DNA from: Burkholderiales bacterium
Lineage (GTDB): Bacteria > Pseudomonadota > Gammaproteobacteria > Burkholderiales > UBA11063
Reading direction: 5' to 3'
Assembly (NCBI GenBank): GCA_028693355.1
Contig: JAQUVM010000003.1
Coordinates: forward strand, 1-63,584
DNA: 63,584 bases
In this document: piece by piece, positions 58,382 through 63,584 of the stretch
Layout of the letters: each line of letters opens with the position of its first letter
How positions within the stretch are numbered: the stretch's first letter is position 1
Made by a program: the position numbers and the translations under genes
Notes under the pieces: model-generated
Database searches by the model: none
What the model saw: only the letters and a program-made list of their open reading frames with translations
Told to the model about the DNA's origin: nothing

Positions 58382-58957
58382 ATGAAAGAAAAAGCAGTTG
58401 ATCTTCGTCAAGGTTGGATTATTCAGTATGAAGGTCGTCAATTTGCAGTATTAAGTACTCGTACAGTTAAATCAGGAACTGGTGGTGGTGCTTTTATTCA
58501 AACTGAAATGAGAAATATTCAAACAGGTTCAAAAGCTCAAACAGCATTTAGATCAACAGATTCAATAGAACGTTTGTCAACAGAAGAATTAGAATGCACT
58601 TATCTTTATAAAGAAGGTGAAGATTATGTATTTATGAATATGCAAGATTACAGCCAAATTACGGTAAATCCGGATGTGATTGGTGACGATGCTGTATTTT
58701 TATCTGATGGCATAAATGTAAGACTTAAATTAGTTGATGGCGGAGTTCTTGCAGTTGAATTCCCAACTACAATAGTATGCACAATTGCTGAAACAGATCC
58801 TCAAATCAAAGGTGCTACAGCTACAGCTATGGATAAACCTGCAATATTAGATATAGGTATTCGCGTTGTTGTACCATCTTTTGTAAATGTGGGCGAGAAA
58901 ATTGTTTTGAAAACAGCTACGAGAGAATACTCAGAGCGTTATAAAGAAGCAAAATAG
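58382..58957 (+). CDS. efp: Elongation factor P with an atypical tip loop
   Basis: 191 aa, full length, three beta-barrel domains. EF-P relieves ribosomes stalled at consecutive prolines. The C-terminal signature is normal (IAETDPQIKGATATAMDKPAILDIGIRVVVPSFVNVGEKI). The tip of domain I reads VKSGTGGGAFIQTEMRNIQTG. Here the residue expected to be Lys (PGKGGA type) or Arg (betaproteobacterial type) is Thr33, with one extra glycine. Sequence style is that of the alphaproteobacterial/Rickettsia EF-P rather than the Arg32 form I would expect in a Neisseriales relative. AAAAGGAAA precedes the ATG. Confidence 0.93.
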   Translation: MKEKAVDLRQGWIIQYEGRQFAVLSTRTVKSGTGGGAFIQTEMRNIQTGSKAQTAFRSTDSIERLSTEELECTYLYKEGEDYVFMNMQDYSQITVNPDVIGDDAVFLSDGINVRLKLVDGGVLAVEFPTTIVCTIAETDPQIKGATATAMDKPAILDIGIRVVVPSFVNVGEKIVLKTATREYSERYKEAK

Positions 58958-59459
58958 TTATAAATTCTATTATAGTACTTTACAAAAATTAGAAACTAGT
59001 ATAGTTTTTGTAGAGTGCTATATCCTTAATTTTCATCTCTAAATATGCTACATTTTTAGTTAACATTATCTATCTATAAGGCATGTCCTTTAATCATAAT
59101 TCTAATTTTATTACTTTTAATTATCATTATTCTTTTAAGCAATAAAAGGCTATGAGATTTTTTTCATATATTGCATTGTTATCTTAATAATTTCATCTTC
59201 AAAACCAAAAATAAGTGGTGTTTCACTAATTTTAAATTCACATCAAAAATTTATGTATTGACTTATATTTATACAATTTTGTATAGTCATTAAGCTTAAT
59301 AAAATTATTTATAATCAAGTTATTATTTGACAGATATTTTATTTACTGTTATTATAGTGCGCTTTACACATATTAATAATGCGTATATTGTGTGTAAATT
59401 AAAATCAACTATTAATATAATGATAAATAATATAAATTAAATTATTAAGGAAATGTTTT
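58958..59459. promoter_or_regulatory. 502-bp intergenic region after efp, with hairpins and tandem promoters
   Basis: A 17-bp hairpin at 58972-59021 (ATAGTACTTTACAAAAA / TTTTTGTAGAGTGCTAT) has two U-G pairs that only work in + strand RNA, so it is the efp 3' end. Promoter A: TTGACT, 18 nt, TATAGT (59258-59287), overlapped by palindrome ATACAA-TT-TTGTAT (59271-59284). Promoter B: TTGACA, 17 nt, TATTAT (59327-59355). Behind B lies TTTACACA ... TGTGTAAA (59363-59398), which could be an operator or a 5' hairpin. All point at the secreted protein gene at 59460. No coding frame. Confidence 0.6.
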
Positions 59460-60524
59460 ATGAGAAAAATATATAAACAAATTTTTGTATTGATAACTTT
59501 GAGTTCTATCTCCATAAATTCGCAAGCAACAACATGTCTTTTAGAACCAACAAATAATAATTATGGAAGTAATAAATTGCACACAAATTATCTGGTTAAG
59601 TATAGGCCTTTAACTACTCCTGTACCTGGAGGGCGGTTTTTAGTATCAGACACTAGAATATTAAATAATGATGGAAGTATGACAAAAACTCCTACTCAAA
59701 ACGTACCTCAATTATATGAGAAGATTACTGAGCCTACATTTAATCATATATTTGCAAAGAATTCAAAAAATATAAATGGCATGTTTTATATGTGGAAGCT
59801 TGTTTCTAATGCGGATAATGCAAATAAAACTAATCTTTTTTTAGCATTAAATAATGAAGTAAAATTATTAGCAGGGAAGTTAGCAACTAATGAGTATGGA
59901 ACTAAATATTATAATGCAAAAATTACAGCAGTTGATGATCATATAAAAGTTATGAATTCTTTAATGAAAGGTTTAGAAATTAAAAATTTTGATGAGCTGT
60001 GCATTAAATTAGGTAGTGGAGTATGTGAACTTTATAATGAGGGCAAGAAGGGGGTTGGACAAGCAATAGTAATTGCTAATCAAAGTGCTGTTAATGATGA
60101 TGCTCTCTGTAAGACTATGACTACTAATATGAGCGCATTATTTATGTGGAATCCTGCTTTTGGTTTTTTGAGTCCTCTTGCTGTTACTAGATCGTGGGAT
60201 CCTGCTGATAGCTTTGATAGTTGGGTATATGATTTAATTACTGTTAATAATGACGAAAAGAAAGCAATAAAAGATCTAGAATTATTTATGAGTCAAAATC
60301 CACAATTAAATCAAAATAACGGTAACAAGGTTGCAGAATTGATGACTAAAGTAATTAATTCTCAATTATCAAAAGGCAGTATTTTGGCAACAAGATATGA
60401 ATATATGTCTTCAGATAAATGGGAATATGTAAGTACATTAGACAAAAATAATAAAGCTATATATAAGTTTTGTCCTTCGGTTAGAGCTTTAGCTGGTCAT
60501 TGCTTTGATGGGGTAAATATTTAA
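59460..60524 (+). CDS. Secreted protein of unknown function
   Basis: 354 aa. Signal peptide MRKIYKQIFVLITLSSISINSQA, cleaved near QATT, so the protein is exported. The mature part is Asn/Lys rich, has six or so cysteines (TTCLLEP, ELCIKLGSGVCELY, ALCKTM, FCPSVRALAGHCFD), and no membrane helices or motifs that I recognise. A long region upstream carries two promoters and two inverted repeats, suggesting controlled expression. A terminator shared with hldD follows. AAGGAAATG lies before the ATG. Confidence 0.65.
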   Translation: MRKIYKQIFVLITLSSISINSQATTCLLEPTNNNYGSNKLHTNYLVKYRPLTTPVPGGRFLVSDTRILNNDGSMTKTPTQNVPQLYEKITEPTFNHIFAKNSKNINGMFYMWKLVSNADNANKTNLFLALNNEVKLLAGKLATNEYGTKYYNAKITAVDDHIKVMNSLMKGLEIKNFDELCIKLGSGVCELYNEGKKGVGQAIVIANQSAVNDDALCKTMTTNMSALFMWNPAFGFLSPLAVTRSWDPADSFDSWVYDLITVNNDEKKAIKDLELFMSQNPQLNQNNGNKVAELMTKVINSQLSKGSILATRYEYMSSDKWEYVSTLDKNNKAIYKFCPSVRALAGHCFDGVNI

Positions 60525-60543
60525 TAATATCTCATAAAGCAGT

Positions 60544-60577
60544 AAAAACTACCATAGAAATTTCTATGGTAGTTTTT
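60544..60577. terminator. Bidirectional terminator between the secreted protein gene and hldD
   Basis: Near-perfect stem AAAAACTACCATAGAAA / TTTCTATGGTAGTTTTT (almost no loop beyond the centre), T-rich on both exits. Confidence 0.88.
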
Positions 60578-60583
60578 AAATAA

Positions 60584-61594
60584 TTACTTAATTAATAAGT
60601 CAACATAATTTTCAATTCCTTGCTCAAGAGTGAGGAATTCGCTTTTATATTTACCAAATTTGCTTATATTATTGTTATCTGATTGTGTAAAGCATTGGTA
60701 TTTATCTGCTAAGTCACCTGGGAATTGTATGTATTCAATAATGCCAAGCTCTATCGCAGTTGCTAAGTCAACGGGTTTTAAATCCTCATGTTTACGGCAT
60801 GCATTCACCGTTGCTAATGACAAATCATTAAAACTACGGGCATTACCAGTACCACAGTTAAATATTCCTGAAATTTCATTTGGGCTTTGAGTATGATTTT
60901 CAAAGAAATGCATGTTTACTTTTACAACATCTTCTACAGAGATAAAATCACGAGATTGCTCTCCATTCCCGTATCCTTGGCATCCTTCAAATAGTTTTAC
61001 TGTTCCAAATTCTTGGTATTGTTTAAAGTGATGTAATACAACTGATGCCATGCGTCCCTTATGAAACTCACGGTGCCCATATACATTGAAATATTTTAAG
61101 CCAACTATAGGGGAACGTACTCCGGCATCAAAGTATCTTCTTACTGTTTGATCAAATAACATTTTTGAATAGCCATATACGTTTAATGGAATTTCATTTT
61201 CACGTGATTCAATAAAAATCTCGCTAGCACCATATGTGGCAGCTGATGAAGCATAAATCATTGGAACTTCATTTTTTTGAGCATATTCAAGTAATAAACA
61301 AGAATACTCATAATTATTTTTCATCATATAACGGCCATCAGATTCGGTAGTTGCGGAGCATGCACCTTGATGGAATATATAGTCCAGTTGATTATTATAT
61401 TCACCATCAACAATAGCTTGAATAAAATCTTCTTTATCGATAAAATCTAAAATTTCTAGATCAGAAAGATTTTTCGCTTTATCGCCGTTAGTTAAGTTAT
61501 CAACGGCAATGATGTCATAAAACCCACGTTTATTCAATTCTTTTATTATATTTGAGCCAATAAATCCAGCGGCTCCAGTTACTGCAATAATCAT
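60584..61594 (-). CDS. hldD: ADP-L-glycero-D-manno-heptose-6-epimerase
   Basis: 336 aa. Short-chain dehydrogenase fold; last step of ADP-heptose synthesis for LPS. NADP site VTGAAGFIGSNIIKEL at the N-terminus, ASSAATYG and the catalytic Tyr/Lys of NVYGYSKMLFDQ (about residues 139-150), QSRDFISVEDVVKVN. The kinase gene precedes it by 6 nt on the same strand, and waaF uses its product. Confidence 0.96.
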   Translation of the reverse strand: MIIAVTGAAGFIGSNIIKELNKRGFYDIIAVDNLTNGDKAKNLSDLEILDFIDKEDFIQAIVDGEYNNQLDYIFHQGACSATTESDGRYMMKNNYEYSCLLLEYAQKNEVPMIYASSAATYGASEIFIESRENEIPLNVYGYSKMLFDQTVRRYFDAGVRSPIVGLKYFNVYGHREFHKGRMASVVLHHFKQYQEFGTVKLFEGCQGYGNGEQSRDFISVEDVVKVNMHFFENHTQSPNEISGIFNCGTGNARSFNDLSLATVNACRKHEDLKPVDLATAIELGIIEYIQFPGDLADKYQCFTQSDNNNISKFGKYKSEFLTLEQGIENYVDLLIK

Positions 61595-61600
61595 ATTGTC

Positions 61601-62569
61601 TTATCCTGTAATATGTTTTGTTATGTTATTGATTAATTCTTGTTTACTAACAGTTGCTGTTCCTAATTTTGCAACGACAATACCTGCTGCAAAGTTAGCA
61701 ATTTGTACTGCATCCGCTATAGCTACATCATTGGCTAACATTAGTCCAAGTGTGGCAATTACAGTGTCTCCTGCGCCAGAAACATCATATACTTCTTGGG
61801 CAAAAGTAGGGTAGTTATGAGCTTTATCTGCAAATAATGTCATACCTTCCTCACTACGAGTAACAAGTAGGTAAGATAAATTAAGATTATTAATTAATTG
61901 ATTGGCTTTTGCATGTAATTCTTCTTCACTTTCCCAAGCTCCGACTGCATCTAGCATTTCGCTTTTATTTGGTGTAATGATTGTGGCACCATTGTATTTA
62001 TCATAGTCAGATCCCTTTGGATCAACTAGAATCTTTTTATTGTGTTTGCGGGCAATTTCAACCATTTTGATAGTATGACTAAGACCACCTTTACCGTAAT
62101 CAGATAAGATTATTACATCATGATCTTCAATAACTTGCTCATAGGTATCTAAGACATCTGCCAAAATTTCATGAGATGGTTTTTCTTCAAAGTCTATACG
62201 GATTAATTGTTGATTTTTTGCTAAAACACGTAGTTTTACAATAGTACTAATAGTTTGATCGCGTTTTAACATAGTCTGTACGCTATCTTTTTGTAATAGT
62301 TTTTCTAATATTACTGATGGTTCATCGGTTCCAACTACGGATAATAATGTAACGCTTCCACCTAAACTTGCAATATTTCTAGCAACGTTTGCAGCGCCAC
62401 CTGGTCTATCTTCAATTTTGTTAATTTTTGCAATTGGAACAGGTGCTTCTGGGGAGATTCTATTTACATCACCAAACCAGTAGCGGTCTAGCATTACATC
62501 ACCAACAACTAATACCTTTTTTTTGTCTAAATCTTGTTGGACTGCTGCTAAATGATTATTACTCAACAT
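61601..62569 (-). CDS. hldE1: D-glycero-beta-D-manno-heptose-7-phosphate kinase (HldE kinase part alone)
   Basis: 322 aa. PfkB/ribokinase family with VVGDVMLDRYWFGDVNRISPEAPVP, GGAANVARNIASLGG and the ATP/catalytic motif VYDVSGAGDTVIATLGLML (about residue 262). Only the kinase half of E. coli HldE (477 aa) is present; the adenylyltransferase domain is absent, as in lineages with separate HldA and HldC. The HldC-type gene must lie elsewhere. It is the first gene of the kinase-epimerase pair. Confidence 0.94.
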   Translation of the reverse strand: MLSNNHLAAVQQDLDKKKVLVVGDVMLDRYWFGDVNRISPEAPVPIAKINKIEDRPGGAANVARNIASLGGSVTLLSVVGTDEPSVILEKLLQKDSVQTMLKRDQTISTIVKLRVLAKNQQLIRIDFEEKPSHEILADVLDTYEQVIEDHDVIILSDYGKGGLSHTIKMVEIARKHNKKILVDPKGSDYDKYNGATIITPNKSEMLDAVGAWESEEELHAKANQLINNLNLSYLLVTRSEEGMTLFADKAHNYPTFAQEVYDVSGAGDTVIATLGLMLANDVAIADAVQIANFAAGIVVAKLGTATVSKQELINNITKHITG

Positions 62570-62624
62570 ATTTCAAGAGCCTTATCTTATCTATTATCTG
62601 TTGCGTTATTATAGCATGTACTTA

Positions 62625-62633
62625 TGATATAAT
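62625..62633 (+). promoter_or_regulatory. Extended -10 promoter for the HAD gene
   Basis: TGATATAAT lies 35 nt upstream of the ATG at 62669, in the divergent gap with hldE1. Confidence 0.5.
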
Positions 62634-62668
62634 AACTACTCAAAAAAATAAGAGAAATTATACTGTAT

Positions 62669-63487
62669 ATGTTATTAAACAAAGCTGAAGTTACACAGCT
62701 AAAAATTAACTCAGGTACCAAAAAAACTTTTGTATTTGATTTAGATGGAACTATAATTTATGATGGTTTTAAATTAACTGAAGATTTTGAAAGTGTACTA
62801 GCTAATATAGTAACTATGGGGCATCGTATTTACTTTGCAACTGGGCGCTCATATCGTGATTTTGTACCTATGCTACCAGATTGGTGTACTAATTTTCCAT
62901 CGGTAGTTTTTGGTGGTGGATTGGTTGTGAATCGCGGTGATATTGTTCATCAAAAATTCTTGCCATCAGATGTTATTAGTAATTTATGTGGTTATTTAGA
63001 TAGTAATGATGTGCCTTATCTAATTGATAGCCATCAAAGATATTTTCATTCTAAAGCCGAGAGTTGGATACTGCCTGATATTTTACGAATTAGCGGACAA
63101 AATCCAAGTAATGATTTAGATGTGCTATTAAGTGATGGTATTTACAAAATTTTAATTCTAAATAACGAATATAGTGAACATTGTACGTCTTTAGCAAAAG
63201 AGCACGGCTTAGAAATTAAATTTCATAGTTATAATAATTGCTTTGATATTATGCCAAGTGGTGTTAATAAATATGATGGCATCAAATATTTGCCACTTAG
63301 TAATCATGATGATATTTTTGTTTTTGGTAATGACCATAATGATTTGGAACTAATGCAAAATTTTCATAATAGTGTGATGTTTGGAAATTTTTCGGAGTTA
63401 CTTCCATATGCTAAAGTGAAGATTGCTTATGATGAAGATAAATTTGCAAATTTTGAGTCTGTTGTAAATACCATATTAGCAAAATAA
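62669..63487 (+). CDS. HAD-superfamily Cof-type phosphatase
   Basis: 272 aa. HAD motif I FDLDGTIIYDG (about residue 23), motif II ATGRSYRD, the Cof-type C2 cap between them and the last motifs, motif III near NKYDGIKYLPL, motif IV VFGNDHNDLELM. Likely a cytoplasmic sugar-phosphate or nucleotide phosphatase; substrates of this family cannot be read from sequence. It stands alone; a structured repeat in the opposite orientation lies 40 nt downstream. Confidence 0.9.
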   Translation: MLLNKAEVTQLKINSGTKKTFVFDLDGTIIYDGFKLTEDFESVLANIVTMGHRIYFATGRSYRDFVPMLPDWCTNFPSVVFGGGLVVNRGDIVHQKFLPSDVISNLCGYLDSNDVPYLIDSHQRYFHSKAESWILPDILRISGQNPSNDLDVLLSDGIYKILILNNEYSEHCTSLAKEHGLEIKFHSYNNCFDIMPSGVNKYDGIKYLPLSNHDDIFVFGNDHNDLELMQNFHNSVMFGNFSELLPYAKVKIAYDEDKFANFESVVNTILAK

Positions 63488-63527
63488 ATATCTACTTAAG
63501 ATAGATTAAATATAAATAATTAAAATT

Positions 63528-63584
63528 TACTCGCAGTATTTCTATTGTGGACTAGGAATACTGATAAGAAATATGACGAAGTGT
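63528..63584 (-). repeat. Structured repeat, copy 4 (cut by the window end)
   Basis: The 3' half, in − orientation, runs from TACTGCGAGTA back through CACAATAGAAA, TCCTAG (63552-63557 region), the middle arm, and TTCGTCA (TGACG at 63574-63578 on +). It shares AAATAC.GCG.GTA and the CGTCA and CCTAG loops with copy 3. The apex and 5' half lie beyond the window. Confidence 0.75.

Overview
The window is one 63.6 kb stretch of an AT-rich bacterial chromosome (about one third G+C by eye). Nearly all of it is housekeeping and nutritional genes, mostly intact and in short operons. The lineage looks proteobacterial, and betaproteobacterial/Neisseriales-like traits dominate: the tgt, groES and malic enzyme sequences, class B aspartate transcarbamoylase (pyrBI), a Neisseria-type Zur box, and a separate heptose-7-phosphate kinase (HldE1 only). 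I identify no species. No tRNA, rRNA, CRISPR array, prophage or insertion sequence is visible.

Layout. 1-2158 is the end of a cytochrome bo3 oxidase operon (cyoB end, C, D, E). 2264-8891 holds an MFS exporter, tgt, an S49 peptidase, pyrB-pyrI and lepA. 9015-12909 holds a COG4637-type ATPase and aconitase. 13222-14737 is a decayed patch: a 5'-shortened PAS-LuxR regulator, a lactate-permease remnant and a LysE-type exporter lacking its signature motif. 14998-22380 carries a short NAD-glutamate dehydrogenase, groES-groEL and a basic amino acid antiporter. 22441-26433 is a zinc module: zur with a zinc carboxypeptidase, divergent from a znuACB-type importer across a Zur operator. 26519-28499 is a Deg protease and Dps. 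28777-29698 is a second decayed patch. 29803-35653 carries lpdA, a small lipoprotein, a GDSL esterase lipoprotein, fumC and phnA. 36306-46332 is lysR plus an oligopeptide transport operon with three tandem OppA paralogues. 46647-54648 holds maeB, rpmH-rnpA, an AstE-like hydrolase, an MltD-like transglycosylase, a WrbA-like flavoprotein and etfBA. The rest holds LPS heptose genes (waaF, hldD, hldE1), a glycosyltransferase, an unusual EF-P, orphan secreted proteins and a HAD phosphatase.

Taken together the genes describe an aerobic heterotroph living on peptides and amino acids. Peptides enter by Opp, amino acids are exchanged by an APC antiporter, and peptidases and glutamate dehydrogenase feed a TCA cycle (aconitase, fumarase, Lpd, malic enzyme) linked to ETF and bo3 oxidase. 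Several genes are truncated or frameshifted, which suggests mild ongoing genome reduction.

The most interesting signal is a family of about 125-nt structured repeats (18747-18869, 35136-35261, 40222-40345, a cut copy at the window end, and a diverged relative at 54341-54432). Their stems differ in sequence but stay complementary, while four short internal-loop motifs are conserved. The complete copies begin within 3 nt of the upstream gene's stop codon, lie in the sense orientation, and two sit inside operons (groES/groEL and oppB/oppC). I do not recognise this element.
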